A stretch of DNA of 35,471 nucleotides from Ruminococcus sp. (GCA_015066715.1 SVNU01000011.1:1-35471); one strand, 5' to 3'. Positions 15,363 to 24,976 are shown, counted from the stretch's first letter. Numbers and translations: made by a program. Notes: a model not told the origin generated them from the sequence alone.

Positions 15363-16259
15363 TTAATTATCACTTTTTACCTTATCCTGTTGAATTCTTC
15401 TCGCTTCATTTCTGAATTCCTTCGGAGTCATATTATGTACTTTTTTAAACACTCTTATCATATGACTGCAATCGGCGTAACCGGTTTCCTGACTTATGTA
15501 ATTCAAATCATAATTTGTACAGGCAAGCAGGTTTTCAATTTTCATTATCTTTATTTTATCAATATATTCCTTACAGGATATACCATACATCTCACGGAAT
15601 TTTTTTGCAAAATTTGAATAACTCATTCCGCAAAGCCTCGCTATATCTGTTACGGTAATAGGTTCATTTGAATGCTTGTCGATATATTCGGTAATTCCGT
15701 ATAATTCATATTCCGTATTCACATTTTTTCCGGAATCAATAATAAATTCACCTGTTTTTTTCCATATCCGAATAAGAATAATCAAAATCTTCTGCACGTT
15801 GCCTCTTATAATTGCTTCATACCCAAAGCCTTTTTCAGTGTATTCATCAAAACATTCCCGAAACAGAATATCTATACCATTTATGTTTACCGAATCTGCA
15901 TCGAAATGTATTTCCGGTTTGTTTAATTCAGTATGTACCGAAGGATTGGAAATCATTATTTTTTCAGATAATTCAGGTAGTTTTTCATAATCAAATTTAA
16001 TTACCAGAAATTCTGCCGGCTCTCCGTCAGCTGAAAAAATCCCGTGGACTGTTTCGGGAAAAATAAAAATAAAGTCACCCTTTTCCAGATTATACCATTT
16101 TGTATCTATCTGCAGAACAAGCTTTCCTTTCAATAGCAAAAGCATCTCTCCAAAATAATGCCAGTGCAGTTCAATTGGGAAGGAAGCGTCTTCTGTATTA
16201 AAACATATACACTCAAACGATTTATTATGGGTATCGCTGTATTTATATAATGTCTGCAT
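15363..16259 (-). CDS. AraC family transcriptional regulator
   Basis: 298 residues. The N-terminal half is a cupin-like sensing domain (LHWHYFGEMLLLLKGKL near residue 31, and LEKGDFIFIFPETVHGI near residue 58). The C-terminal hundred residues form the double helix-turn-helix of AraC/XylS proteins (ITVTDIARLCGMSYSNFAKK, then LNYISQETGYADCSHMIRVF, ending FKKVHNMTPKEFR). The start at 16259 has AGGAG upstream. It is transcribed divergently from the GH9-dockerin gene with about 190 bases between them, the usual arrangement for a local regulator of a polysaccharide-degrading enzyme. The ligand is presumably a sugar, which is inference. The gene ends 66 bases before the amidase remnant. Confidence 0.92.
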   Translation of the reverse strand: MQTLYKYSDTHNKSFECICFNTEDASFPIELHWHYFGEMLLLLKGKLVLQIDTKWYNLEKGDFIFIFPETVHGIFSADGEPAEFLVIKFDYEKLPELSEKIMISNPSVHTELNKPEIHFDADSVNINGIDILFRECFDEYTEKGFGYEAIIRGNVQKILIILIRIWKKTGEFIIDSGKNVNTEYELYGITEYIDKHSNEPITVTDIARLCGMSYSNFAKKFREMYGISCKEYIDKIKIMKIENLLACTNYDLNYISQETGYADCSHMIRVFKKVHNMTPKEFRNEARRIQQDKVKSDN

Positions 16260-16330
16260 TTTTCTCCTCCGGGTAATATCTTGTTTATCATACCAAAAAT
16301 TCTATATGTAAATTTCCAAAAATAGTTTTG

Positions 16331-16368
16331 TTCTATTTTTTTGATAGAATCATTATATCACATAAAAT
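16331..16368 (+). promoter_or_regulatory. Candidate promoter and overlapping dyad upstream of the GH9 gene
   Basis: TTGATA (16341-16346), a 16-base spacer and TAAAAT (16363-16368) form a plausible promoter for the GH9 gene. The dyad TTCTAT (16331-16336) / ATAGAA (16344-16349) overlaps its -35 box and is a candidate operator, perhaps for the divergent AraC-type regulator. Neither is proven. Confidence 0.45.
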
Positions 16369-16453
16369 TCTTTCGTGCTATATTAAATACATAATTTTAG
16401 TGTTTGTGAATAATTTATGTGCAAAATAACGCAAAAAGGAGTTGTATAATATC

Positions 16454-19090
16454 ATGAGAGTTAATTTCAGAAAAATCAAAGCTGCTATAATGTCTGCAAT
16501 CATATCAACAACTGCTGCTCTTATTCCATTTTCGGGAGTTTCAGAAAATGTCTATGCAGCAGATAATGATAACTACGCAAAACTGCTTCAGTATTCTCTT
16601 TATTTCTATGATGCCAATATGTGCGGAAAGGAAACCGGTACAACATCACAGCTGACATGGAGAAACAACTGTCATACAAGTGATGAAGTAAACGGCGGAT
16701 TTCACGATGCCGGTGACCATGTAATGTTCGGACTGCCGCAGGGCTTTACCGCATCCACACTGGGCTGGAGCTACTATGAGTTTTCTGACGCATTCGATTC
16801 CCTTGGTCAGACATCACACTACAAAACAATATCAGACTATTTCAGCGATTTTTTCAAAGCTTCAACCAAGCTTGACAGCAGCGGAAATGTAACTAAGTTT
16901 CTCTATCAGAAAGGGGAAGGTAACCAAGACCACGCATACTGGGGTTCACCGGAAAACCAGACCGGAAGCCGCAGATTATACTGGACTACAAACGGAGCAA
17001 GTGATATTGCCGCTGAGTATGCAGCAGCCCTTGCACTGAGCTACATAAATTTCGGTAATACAGAAGATTTAAAATATGCAGAGGCGCTTTATGCCTTTTC
17101 AACTAAATACAACAAAATTGAAACTGAAGGCACAAAGGATTTCTATAATTCATCCGGCTACAAGGATGAACAGGCATGGGCAGCAGGCTGGCTCTATCTT
17201 GCTACCAACAACAGCTACTACAAAACTGAATGTTCCTCCAAGCAGCAGTACATAGGCTGGGTTCATGGATGGGATAATGTTGCTCTTGGTGCGGCTTGTG
17301 TATATGCTCATATTACAGGTAACTGGAATACAGTAAATTCATACCTTAAATCAAACTGCAACTCAGACAGCTATTTCTTCCTGGACAAATGGGGCAGCGC
17401 AAGACTTAATGCTTCAATGCAGCTTACAGCACTTGTAGCTTCTAAAAACTCAAGTGCAAACTATTATTCATGGTGTAAAAATCAGATGAATTACCTGCTT
17501 GGCAATAATCCTGCAAACACATGCTTTGTAGTAGGCTTTGCCAATAATTCCGCTTCAAGGCCTCATCACAGAGCTTGTTCGGGTACAAGTTCAGACAGGG
17601 ATAATTCAGCATCTAAATATACACTTGTAGGTGCACTTGTAGGCGGACCGTCTGACCAGAACGGTACATATCAGGACAGCCGTGCCGATTATGTATGCAA
17701 TGAGGTTGCACTTGACTATAATGCCGGTCTCGTAGGAGCTGCTGCCGGACTGTACTCATACTATAAAACAGGCTCACTTGACAGTACAATAGCAGGTGTC
17801 GGCACAGTAAATAATCAGCCGGCAGTAACAACAGCAGTAACAACAAAAGTTACAGCAACAACAACTACAACTGTATCAACAACAAAGAAAACCACATCAG
17901 CAGCTGTTACTACCAAAGCAACCAGTCAGGCAGGCAATAACAGTCAGAAGATTGATGCAAATGTAAATCTTGATACAAGCGGCAGCAACGAGTACGAAGT
18001 TGCCCTTAACAAAATTGTTCCGAATGGTGCCAAAGCAGAAAAAATTATCGTAAATCTGTCAGCGGGAAGCAGCATTGACGGCATTTCATGCGGTGGTAAT
18101 ATTTCATTGTCAAATAACGTAACTGAATATCTGCAGCCAGGTAACCAGAGTCTGAACAGCTCCAACATTTCCGTAGAATTTGATGTTTCAAAATATTCAG
18201 ACAGCATCGACTACAATAACGGAAAATTCAAGTTTACTTTGTGGTGGTGCTCACAGATGCCGGTAAAACTTGATTCTGTTTCATGTGTATATTCAGGCGG
18301 AACAGCTGTAACTACAAAACCGACCACAACTACAACTACCACAACAACAACTACTACAACTACTACAACCACCACTACCCGCCCTACAACTACCACAACC
18401 ACTACAACTACTACATCAAAACTCATTACAAGCAGAATTACTTCTGCAAAAACAACAGCTTCTTCAGGAACAACTGTCACAACTACACGTCAGACTGCAA
18501 CAACAGCATCCGTTTCTAAGACAACAGGCGGCAATTCAAAGGAAGTATCATTAAACAACAAAATAAATATAAACGGAAGCAACTCATTTGCTTTGAAGCT
18601 TGCCGACTATATTCCGAATGGTGCAAAGCCGACAAAAATCATCTTCAATCTTTCATCCCCTAATGATATTGGTCAGATGACATACGCTGTAAAAATACCG
18701 ACAGGTGATTATTCCGATAAGACTTATGACGGAAATACCACTTTTGAAAAGAATGGGCAGATTACAGTTGATGTATCCGAAATCAAAAATGATATAAACT
18801 GCAGCCGTGAGCTTTCTGTCAATATATGGTGGTGGAGCAGCGGTTCGGAAATAACCTTTGACAAAGCAACTGTTATCTATGAAACAGGCAGCAATGCAAT
18901 AGTAAAAGGCGACCTGAATAACAGCGGTAAGGCTGACATTGCCGACCTGGCAGCACTTAAGCTTCATTTACTTGGTAAAAAATCCCTTGAAAACCAAGTA
19001 TCGTCAGTTGCCGACTTCAATGATGACGGAATAATTAATGTATTTGATTATATTATCTTTAAAAGAAAAATGATTGCATTTACTTCATAA
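16454..19090 (+). CDS. Secreted GH9 glycoside hydrolase with two accessory modules and a dockerin
   Basis: 878 residues from the ATG at 16454 (GGAG 12 bases upstream; a TTG at 16442 abuts that site and is rejected). Order: signal peptide (about 1-36, ending ENVYAADN); GH9 catalytic domain (about 40-440) with D85-A-G-D88-H, PHHR at 370-373 and catalytic acid E417 in CNEVALDYNAG; a Ser/Thr linker (about 460-495); a beta-rich module (about 495-615); a linker with runs of 19 and 10 Thr (about 624-655); a second, related module (about 693-815); and a type I dockerin with calcium loops DLNNSGKADIAD (from 820) and DFNDDGIINVFD (from 854). GH9 enzymes hydrolyse cellulose and related beta-glucans. The dockerin implies attachment to a cohesin-bearing scaffoldin. 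The paired modules both contain PNGAK and an LWW/IWW motif and are probably carbohydrate-binding. Confidence 0.95.
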   Translation: MRVNFRKIKAAIMSAIISTTAALIPFSGVSENVYAADNDNYAKLLQYSLYFYDANMCGKETGTTSQLTWRNNCHTSDEVNGGFHDAGDHVMFGLPQGFTASTLGWSYYEFSDAFDSLGQTSHYKTISDYFSDFFKASTKLDSSGNVTKFLYQKGEGNQDHAYWGSPENQTGSRRLYWTTNGASDIAAEYAAALALSYINFGNTEDLKYAEALYAFSTKYNKIETEGTKDFYNSSGYKDEQAWAAGWLYLATNNSYYKTECSSKQQYIGWVHGWDNVALGAACVYAHITGNWNTVNSYLKSNCNSDSYFFLDKWGSARLNASMQLTALVASKNSSANYYSWCKNQMNYLLGNNPANTCFVVGFANNSASRPHHRACSGTSSDRDNSASKYTLVGALVGGPSDQNGTYQDSRADYVCNEVALDYNAGLVGAAAGLYSYYKTGSLDSTIAGVGTVNNQPAVTTAVTTKVTATTTTTVSTTKKTTSAAVTTKATSQAGNNSQKIDANVNLDTSGSNEYEVALNKIVPNGAKAEKIIVNLSAGSSIDGISCGGNISLSNNVTEYLQPGNQSLNSSNISVEFDVSKYSDSIDYNNGKFKFTLWWCSQMPVKLDSVSCVYSGGTAVTTKPTTTTTTTTTTTTTTTTTTTRPTTTTTTTTTTSKLITSRITSAKTTASSGTTVTTTRQTATTASVSKTTGGNSKEVSLNNKININGSNSFALKLADYIPNGAKPTKIIFNLSSPNDIGQMTYAVKIPTGDYSDKTYDGNTTFEKNGQITVDVSEIKNDINCSRELSVNIWWWSSGSEITFDKATVIYETGSNAIVKGDLNNSGKADIADLAALKLHLLGKKSLENQVSSVADFNDDGIINVFDYIIFKRKMIAFTS
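18323..18415 (+). repeat. Low-complexity poly-threonine linker
   Basis: ACN codons only: 19 Thr codons (18323-18379), then Arg-Pro, then 10 Thr codons (18386-18415). This encodes an extended, probably O-glycosylated spacer between modules of the GH9 enzyme. The near-repetitive ACA/ACT/ACC run could vary in length by slippage. Confidence 0.9.
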
Positions 19091-19101
19091 TTTCCAATAA
19101 A

Positions 19102-19132
19102 CATCCCCCGGCCCTGCCGGGGGATGTTTTTT
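19102..19132 (+). terminator. Intrinsic terminator of the GH9 gene
   Basis: CATCCCCCGG (19102-19111) pairs perfectly with CCGGGGGATG (19117-19126) and is followed by six T. It sits between the convergent GH9 and thiC genes; on the minus strand it is followed by TTTATT, so it may work in both directions. Confidence 0.93.
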
Positions 19133-19188
19133 AAAAATTTCAGACTTTTCCTCTTTTCATTAATATCTTACCGGAAGGTTATACATTT

Positions 19189-20496
19189 TCAAAGACATAA
19201 TTCTTCCTTTTTGCCATCAAGAATCATATTGGTTGTTCTGACAGCACACATTTTGCCGCACATTGAACAGGTATGCCTGTCAGACGGAGGAGTGCTTTCA
19301 AAGTATTCCCTTGCTTTTTTTCCGTCAATAGCAAGTGAAAACATTTCTTCCCAGTCAACCCTGTGCCTTGCATCGGACATTTTATTGTCAATTTCCCTTG
19401 CGTAAGGTATTCCCTTTGCAATATCGGCAGCATGGGCGGCAATACGGCTTGCAATAATACCTTCCTTTACATCATTTGCGTCAGGCAGTCTTAAATGCTC
19501 GGCAGGGGTAACATAACAGAGAAAATCCGCACCGCTTGCTGCTGCAATTGCACCGCCGATAGCCGATGTAATATGGTCGTACCCCGGTGCAATATCAGTT
19601 ACAAGAGGACCTAATACATAAAAAGGCGCATTGTGACACAGACGCTTCTGCAGCTTCATATTTGCTTCAATTTCGTTCATTGCCATGTGACCGGGACCTT
19701 CCACCATAACCTGAACATCCTTGTCCCATGCACGTTTCGTAAGCGCACCAAGCTCCACAAGCTCACAAATCTGTCCGGCATCCGTACTGTCATCTATGCA
19801 TCCGGGACGAAGAGCATCACCAAGGCTTATTGTCACGTCATATTCACGCAGAATTTCCAGAACCTCATCATAATATTCGTAAAAGGGATTCTCATTTCCT
19901 GTCGTCATCATCCATGCAAAAAGAAGTGAACCGCCTCGTGACACAATATTCATTCTTCGTTTGTCACGCATAAACGCTTCAATTGTACGGCGGTTTATAC
20001 CTGCATGAATGGTCACAAAGTCAACACCGTCCTTTGCATGCGCCTCAACCACCTTCAGAAAATCCTTGGCTGTAATATCAGGCAGCTCCTTTTCAAGATA
20101 GCCTATTGCATCATACATAGGAACTGTACCAATCATTGCAGGAGATTTTTCAATAAGCTCTGTACGGAATTTATTTGTTTTTCCGTAATTACTAAGGTCC
20201 ATAATAGCTTCTGCACCGTATTCAAGGGCAATTTTAACCTTTTCCATTTCAACCGAATAATCCCTGCAGTCCCCTGAAATACCGAGGTTCACATTGATTT
20301 TTGTACGAAGTCCCGTACCAATGCCCTCCGGCGAAATACTTTTATGGTTTATATTGCAGGGAATTGCAATTTCACCTTTGGCTACAAGTTCGCAGAGCTT
20401 GTTCTCAGACATGCGTTCCTTTTCCGCAACTATTTTCATTTCAGGGGTAATAATTCCCTTTTTTGCCGCTTCCATCTGTGTTTTATAATTTCTCAT
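19189..20496 (-). CDS. thiC: Phosphomethylpyrimidine synthase ThiC
   Basis: 435 residues, the shorter form found in many anaerobes. A radical-SAM enzyme that rearranges aminoimidazole ribotide to HMP phosphate, the pyrimidine half of thiamine. Hallmarks: [17 protein letters not shown] near residue 60, [33 protein letters not shown] near residue 263, [13 protein letters not shown], and a C-terminal cluster-binding motif [16 protein letters not shown]. In that motif the cysteines are spaced CX2CX3C, one residue shorter than the CX2CX4C of the E. coli enzyme. AAAGGA lies about 9 bases before the ATG. It is the last gene of the thi operon, 13 bases after thiD. Confidence 0.96.
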   Translation of the reverse strand: MRNYKTQMEAAKKGIITPEMKIVAEKERMSENKLCELVAKGEIAIPCNINHKSISPEGIGTGLRTKINVNLGISGDCRDYSVEMEKVKIALEYGAEAIMDLSNYGKTNKFRTELIEKSPAMIGTVPMYDAIGYLEKELPDITAKDFLKVVEAHAKDGVDFVTIHAGINRRTIEAFMRDKRRMNIVSRGGSLLFAWMMTTGNENPFYEYYDEVLEILREYDVTISLGDALRPGCIDDSTDAGQICELVELGALTKRAWDKDVQVMVEGPGHMAMNEIEANMKLQKRLCHNAPFYVLGPLVTDIAPGYDHITSAIGGAIAAASGADFLCYVTPAEHLRLPDANDVKEGIIASRIAAHAADIAKGIPYAREIDNKMSDARHRVDWEEMFSLAIDGKKAREYFESTPPSDRHTCSMCGKMCAVRTTNMILDGKKEELCL

Positions 20497-20509
20497 AGTC
20501 TTTATCCTT

Positions 20510-21307
20510 TCATTTTATATTATATCCGTGATTCAGAGGTCCGTTCCCTCTCCCAAGGTCAAGCATTGCAGACAATGCACCTGAAATATACTCCTTTGCA
20601 AGTCTGACCGATTCGGCTATACTGTAACCCTTTGCAAGATTTGATGCAATTGCGCTTGAAAGGGTACAGCCTGTTCCATGAGTATTCTTATTATCAATCC
20701 GCCTGCTCTCAATCCATTCAAATCCACCATTTTCATAAAGCAGGTCATCGGCGTCATTGACATTGTGACCACCCTTTACAAGTACGGCGCATCTGCATTT
20801 TTCTCCGATATATGCTCCGGCTTTTTCCATATCCCTGTGAGTAATAATTTTCATCCCCGACAAAACCTCCGCCTCAGGAATATTGGGAGTGATTATATCC
20901 GCAAGGGGCGCAAGGGAGCTTATAACCGCTTCAACCGCAGCGTCATCCATAAGCTTTGAACCGCTTGTCGAAATCATAACCGGATCGAGAACAATTCTTT
21001 CTGCACAGTAGTACTCCAGTCTGTCCGCAGCAGCCCGAACAATTCCTTTGCCTGACAGCATCCCGATTTTTACCGCATCAGGGAAAATGTCCTCAAATAC
21101 GGCGTCAAGCTGAAGCTTTAAAAATTCCGGTGAAACCTCCATAATCCCTCTGACACCGGTTGTATTCTGTGCTGTCAGAGCGGTTACTGCACTCATGCCG
21201 TAAACTCCGTTTGCAATCATCGTCTTGATATCCGCCTGTATTCCTGCACCACCGCTTGAGTCGCTTCCGGCAATAGTCAGTACAGTTTTCATTTTTTTAA
21301 AGCTCAT
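20510..21307 (-). CDS. thiD: HMP/HMP-P kinase ThiD
   Basis: 265 residues. A ribokinase-fold kinase that phosphorylates hydroxymethylpyrimidine phosphate to the diphosphate used by ThiE. Seen: [20 protein letters not shown] near the N-terminus, [34 protein letters not shown], and the C-terminal catalytic [20 protein letters not shown]. The ATG at 21307 is preferred over the one five codons later because GGAG lies 7 bases upstream of it. The start overlaps the end of thiE by 11 bases, which indicates translational coupling. Confidence 0.96.
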   Translation of the reverse strand: MSFKKMKTVLTIAGSDSSGGAGIQADIKTMIANGVYGMSAVTALTAQNTTGVRGIMEVSPEFLKLQLDAVFEDIFPDAVKIGMLSGKGIVRAAADRLEYYCAERIVLDPVMISTSGSKLMDDAAVEAVISSLAPLADIITPNIPEAEVLSGMKIITHRDMEKAGAYIGEKCRCAVLVKGGHNVNDADDLLYENGGFEWIESRRIDNKNTHGTGCTLSSAIASNLAKGYSIAESVRLAKEYISGALSAMLDLGRGNGPLNHGYNIK

Positions 21308-21923
21308 AAAACTTCTCCTTCAGCATTTGTGCCGCAAGGTACGGATTTTCCGATTTCATTATTGCGGAAACCACACATATACCCGAAATAGCGCTCCCCT
21401 TCAGTATATCTGCATTATCGACGTTAAGACCGCCGATTGCATTTACCTTTATCGGAACTGCCCTTACAATTTCACGTAGTGTTTCCACCGATGTAATCAC
21501 TGTTTTCACCTTTGTCGTTGTGGGATAAATCGCACCTACTCCAAGATAGTCTGCCCCCTGTTTATATGCCTCTGCTGCCTGCTGCACTGTTTTAGTGGTT
21601 GCGCCGATTATTTTCTTATCCCCCATAAGCCTTCTTGCTTCTTCAACAGGCATATCCGCCTGTCCGACATGAACTCCTTCTGCATCTGCCGCAAGTGCAA
21701 CGTCAACCCTGTCATCAATTATAAGAGGAACATTGTACTTCTGAGTTACGCTGTGCACAGCCCTTGCAAGCTCAATATATTCCCTTGTCGTCTTATCCTT
21801 TTCACGAAGCTGCAAAAGAGTAACGCCGCCGGCACATGCCTGCTCAACAACATCAAGAAGCTTCTGTTTTGTAATACCGGTGCTGTCGGTAATAAAATAA
21901 AGTGTTGTATCAAGCTTTTTCAT
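21297..21923 (-). CDS. thiE: Thiamine phosphate synthase ThiE
   Basis: 208 residues, a TIM barrel that joins HMP diphosphate to the thiazole phosphate to give thiamine phosphate. Seen: LYFITDSTG at the start, VTLLQLREKDKTTREYIELA, PLIIDDRVDVALAADAEGVHVGQAD, YLGVGAIYPTTTK and VNAIGGLNVDN. The start overlaps the thiH stop (ATGA arrangement), consistent with tight coupling in the operon. Confidence 0.96.
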   Translation of the reverse strand: MKKLDTTLYFITDSTGITKQKLLDVVEQACAGGVTLLQLREKDKTTREYIELARAVHSVTQKYNVPLIIDDRVDVALAADAEGVHVGQADMPVEEARRLMGDKKIIGATTKTVQQAAEAYKQGADYLGVGAIYPTTTKVKTVITSVETLREIVRAVPIKVNAIGGLNVDNADILKGSAISGICVVSAIMKSENPYLAAQMLKEKFYEL

Positions 21924-23185
21924 ATTTCCTCCTGCATATAAAGATAATCATTCATAACAGGCTGAAGTCCGTTTTCAGCCATATCCCTGTACATTACATC
22001 AAGGCTTCTTGAATCATTTATTTCAAACTGCTCGTCACCTGTTTTATTTTCTTTTTCACTGCCTGTATACTTGCTTTCGTGGTCTCCTATACCTGTTGAA
22101 ACTCCGGCTGAAACCTTTGTTGCCGCAATTTTCACAATACCGTTTCTGAAAGCTTCACTTTCCCTTGATGAAACGGTAATACCGGCAAAAGGCATAAAAA
22201 TACGATAGGCACAGACGACCTGACAAAGCTGCTTTTCATGTACATCAAGGGGATTTATCCTGTCATTGTTGATTATCGGGCGCAGTCTCGGGCATGAAAG
22301 AGAAATTTCGGCTGAGGGATACTTTCGCTGTATCATATATGCATGAAGTCCTGTTGCAAGTGCATCCTTCCTGAAATCCGAAAGTCCGAGAAGTGCCGAA
22401 AATGCCACTCCCCTCATACCGCCCATAAGTGCTCTTTCCTGTGCCTCAAAACGATAAGGAAACACACGCTTGTGTCCTGCAAGATGAAGCTGCTCATAAC
22501 GTTCCGGGTCATAGGTTTCCTGAAAAACCGTTACATAATCAGCGCCGCATTCATGCAGATATTTGTATTCATTTGTATTAACAGGATATATTTCAAGTCC
22601 CACAAGACGAAAATACTTTGCCGCAAGTCTGCATGCACTGCCGATATATTCAACATCACTCTGCTCCCTGCTTTCCCCTGTCAGAATAAGAATTTCCTCC
22701 ATACCGCTTTGCGAAATCACCTGCATTTCATGCTCAATCTGATTCATATCAAGCTTCATACGGTTTATGTGATTATAACAGTTAAAACCGCAGTAGACGC
22801 AGTAATTTTCACAGTAATTGGCTATGTAAAGAGGAGTAAACAGATATACGGTATTACCGAAATGTCTGCTTGTTTTCTCCCTTGCCCTTTGCGCCATTTC
22901 CTCAAGAAAAGGCTCCGCCGCAGGTGACAGCAGCGCCTTGAAGTCATCGACAGAACACTTTTCATGTGAAAGAGCTGCCTTTACATCCGCTGCGCTATAG
23001 CACGAATAATCATAGCTGTCCATTTCATGCATAACCTTTTCCATTATATCAGACTTTATCTGCTCCATGCCGCTTAAATACTGCATATGGTCTGTACGAA
23101 ATGACGGGTCACTTTCAAGCCTGTGCTTTTTTTCAAGTGCTCTTTCTGACAAAAACTCCGAATCAACAAAATACTGATTTTCCAT
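21920..23185 (-). CDS. thiH: 2-iminoacetate synthase ThiH
   Basis: 421 residues. A radical-SAM enzyme that cleaves tyrosine to dehydroglycine (2-iminoacetate) and p-cresol for thiazole formation, the anaerobic route; this agrees with the absence of the glycine oxidase ThiO. The cluster motif is C125-x3-C129-x2-C132 (CENYCVYCGF). EEILILTGESREQSDVEYI and GADYVTVFQETYDPERYEQLHLAG also match the family. The chain is somewhat longer than the E. coli enzyme (about 377) because of an N-terminal helical extension of about 50 residues. The gene lies 11 bases after thiG. Confidence 0.96.
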   Translation of the reverse strand: MENQYFVDSEFLSERALEKKHRLESDPSFRTDHMQYLSGMEQIKSDIMEKVMHEMDSYDYSCYSAADVKAALSHEKCSVDDFKALLSPAAEPFLEEMAQRAREKTSRHFGNTVYLFTPLYIANYCENYCVYCGFNCYNHINRMKLDMNQIEHEMQVISQSGMEEILILTGESREQSDVEYIGSACRLAAKYFRLVGLEIYPVNTNEYKYLHECGADYVTVFQETYDPERYEQLHLAGHKRVFPYRFEAQERALMGGMRGVAFSALLGLSDFRKDALATGLHAYMIQRKYPSAEISLSCPRLRPIINNDRINPLDVHEKQLCQVVCAYRIFMPFAGITVSSRESEAFRNGIVKIAATKVSAGVSTGIGDHESKYTGSEKENKTGDEQFEINDSRSLDVMYRDMAENGLQPVMNDYLYMQEEI

Positions 23186-23196
23186 ACTTCACCGCC

Positions 23197-23967
23197 TTAA
23201 TCCCTTAAAAAGCCTGTAAGTGGGTCAGAAGCGGATGCACCACGTACAAGAACCCGTCCAAGTCCTGAAAGATATGCCTTTCTTCCAGCTTCAACCGCCT
23301 GTCTGAATGCAGCAGCCATAAGCGGAAGGTCTCCTGCCGTTGCAAGAGCGGTATTCGCCATAATTGCCGCTGCTCCCATTTCCATTGCCTCACACGCCTG
23401 CGACGGTCTGCCGATTCCCGCATCAACAATAACCGGAAGGTCAGTTTCATCAATTATAATCTGTATAAACTCACGGGTTGCAAGCCCCTTGTTTGAGCCT
23501 ATCGGTGACGCAAGGGGCATAACAGCCGCCGCACCTGCACTGACAAGGTCTCTTGCCGTATTAAGGTCGGGGTACATATACGGCATCACGACAAAGCCCT
23601 CATTTGCAAGTATTTCAGTCGCCTTTACAGTTTCCTGATTATCCGGAAGAAGATATTTGCTGTCTCTCATAATTTCAATTTTTACAAAGTCACCGCACCC
23701 AAGCTCCCTTGCAAGCCTTGCTATGCGGACAGCTTCCTGTGCGTTTCTTGCACCTGAAGTATTCGGCAAAAGTGTAACCCCCTCCGGAATATAGTCAAGA
23801 ATGTTTTCATCCTCAGCGGTGTTTGTACGGCGGACTGCAAGGGTTATAATTTCTGCCCCCGCATCCCTCACTGCCGCTTTAATAAGATTCATCGAATACT
23901 TTCCTGAACCAAGAATAAAACGTGAGCCAAACTCATGGCCGCCGATTATCAGTTTATCATTTTCCAT
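23197..23967 (-). CDS. thiG: Thiazole synthase ThiG
   Basis: 256 residues from the ATG at 23967, which has AGGAGAG upstream; an upstream extension of the frame to 24045 overlaps thiF and is not supported. It condenses deoxyxylulose 5-phosphate, dehydroglycine and ThiS thiocarboxylate to the thiazole. Seen: [18 protein letters not shown] at the start, [24 protein letters not shown], the Schiff-base lysine region [47 protein letters not shown] and a C-terminal [11 protein letters not shown]. It lies between thiF and thiH. Confidence 0.96.
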   Translation of the reverse strand: MENDKLIIGGHEFGSRFILGSGKYSMNLIKAAVRDAGAEIITLAVRRTNTAEDENILDYIPEGVTLLPNTSGARNAQEAVRIARLARELGCGDFVKIEIMRDSKYLLPDNQETVKATEILANEGFVVMPYMYPDLNTARDLVSAGAAAVMPLASPIGSNKGLATREFIQIIIDETDLPVIVDAGIGRPSQACEAMEMGAAAIMANTALATAGDLPLMAAAFRQAVEAGRKAYLSGLGRVLVRGASASDPLTGFLRD

Positions 23968-23993
23968 TACTGTAACTCTCCTTTTACTGTAGT

Positions 23994-24620
23994 TTACATT
24001 TCCATAATTATTTTCAGAACTGCATTTGCCTGATGCGCCGCACATACCATAACACGGGAAGCATACAATGTATGGTCATTACTTACATCGCTTACACCGT
24101 CACCGCACAGGTAAAATTTCGGGGTGATTTTTCTTGTGGTTATACTGTTTGCCGTATGAAGCCCCGACATTCCTGATGCCGAAACAATATATTTCTCCGG
24201 AAATACTTCAATAACAGTATCCACAAGCTCTGCCTTGCATTCAGGTGAATCAAAAGCCTCACATACGATGTGTGCATCCGAAATCAGCTTCGGGATGTTG
24301 CCCCTTTCAAGGTGAAGCGTATCTGTAATTATTCTGCTGTAGGGATTAATCTGTCTGAGGGTTTCGGACAAGGCGTCGGTTTTGTTCATTCCAAGCTGTG
24401 AAAGAAAAAATTGCTGACGACCTATATTTGACAAGTCAACCCTATCAAAGTCAATCAGATGAAGCGTTCCCACACCTGCTCTTGCAAGACAAATCGCAAT
24501 ATTCGACCCAAGTCCCCCAAGACCGCAGACAGCAACTCTTGCCCCCGAAAGCTTTTTCTGAAAGGCTTTCCCGTGCCTGCTTTCAAGAGCTGCATAAAGC
24601 TCATTCTCTGTAGGTATCAC
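23994..24620 (-). CDS. thiF: ThiS adenylyltransferase ThiF (short clostridial form)
   Basis: 208 residues if it starts at the GTG at 24620, one base after the thiS stop, with a G-rich site (GGGGGTG) about 6 bases upstream; a TTG start at 24638 would overlap thiS. It is an E1-like enzyme that adenylates the C-terminal Gly-Gly of ThiS. Seen: [21 protein letters not shown] (nucleotide-binding loop), [17 protein letters not shown], and [15 protein letters not shown]. The double-CxxC zinc site of longer ThiF/MoeB proteins is absent, as is usual for this short group. The start codon is uncertain. Confidence 0.9.
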   Translation of the reverse strand: MIPTENELYAALESRHGKAFQKKLSGARVAVCGLGGLGSNIAICLARAGVGTLHLIDFDRVDLSNIGRQQFFLSQLGMNKTDALSETLRQINPYSRIITDTLHLERGNIPKLISDAHIVCEAFDSPECKAELVDTVIEVFPEKYIVSASGMSGLHTANSITTRKITPKFYLCGDGVSDVSNDHTLYASRVMVCAAHQANAVLKIIMEM

Positions 24621-24621
24621 A

Positions 24622-24816
24622 TCAGCCACCCCCGACAAAGCTTACTATCTCGACCCTGTCTCCGTCCTTTAAAACCACATCGTCATACTTCGATTTAGGG
24701 ACAATTTCACCGTTAAGCTCTACTGCAATCCGACGTAAATCATAACCATTCTGTTCAAGATAACCACTAATTGTAACATGCGTAAAGCTTTCCTCTGTAC
24801 CGTTTACAAAAATCAT
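24622..24816 (-). CDS. thiS: Sulfur carrier protein ThiS
   Basis: 64 residues with the ubiquitin-like pattern MIFVNG...VELNGEIVPKS...DGDRVEIVSFVGGG. The C-terminal Gly-Gly is converted to a thiocarboxylate that donates sulfur to the thiazole. The ATG at 24816 has GGAGGTG about 7 bases upstream. It is the first gene of the operon, immediately after the riboswitch terminator. Confidence 0.95.
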   Translation of the reverse strand: MIFVNGTEESFTHVTISGYLEQNGYDLRRIAVELNGEIVPKSKYDDVVLKDGDRVEIVSFVGGG

Positions 24817-24833
24817 TTTAACACCTCCAGAAA

Positions 24834-24867
24834 ACAAAAAAGGAAGCTATCGATTCCGATAACTTCC
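24834..24867 (-). terminator. Riboswitch-controlled terminator before thiS
   Basis: On the minus strand GGAAGTTATCG (24867-24857) pairs with CGATAGCTTCC (24852-24842; one G-U) around a 4-nt loop and is followed by TTTTTTG and more T. It stands between the TPP aptamer and the thiS ribosome site, so TPP binding should stop transcription here. Confidence 0.85.
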
Positions 24868-24891
24868 AATTAAACATATGTTGATATAATC

Positions 24892-24976
24892 AATTCCTAC
24901 GTTGGCATTATCCAAATCAGGTTTACGGTCTGAGGTTATACCTCACTCTCAGCCTGTAACACAAGCTCCCGTTTGA
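24892..24976 (-). promoter_or_regulatory. TPP (THI element) riboswitch
   Basis: The minus strand carries the conserved THI-box blocks in order: GGGAGC, CAGGCTGAGAG, GACCGTAAACCTG, GGATAATGCCAACGTAGGAA. A stem (GAGGTATAACCTC) separates the two arms. It is the leader of thiSFGHEDC and is followed by an intrinsic terminator, which implies transcriptional attenuation by thiamine pyrophosphate. Confidence 0.97.

Noticed and set aside
18323-18415. Repetitive ACN codons considered as a CRISPR or tandem-repeat array
   Set aside because: There are no spacers or constant repeat unit; it is an in-frame linker of a secreted enzyme.
18211-18480. Minus-strand ORF with long poly-valine runs
   Set aside because: It is the antisense reading of the poly-threonine linker of the GH9 enzyme, not a membrane protein.
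22343-22927. 194-codon plus-strand ORF inside thiH
   Set aside because: It is fully antisense to a clearly conserved gene and the product is Cys/His/Lys-rich with no family features.
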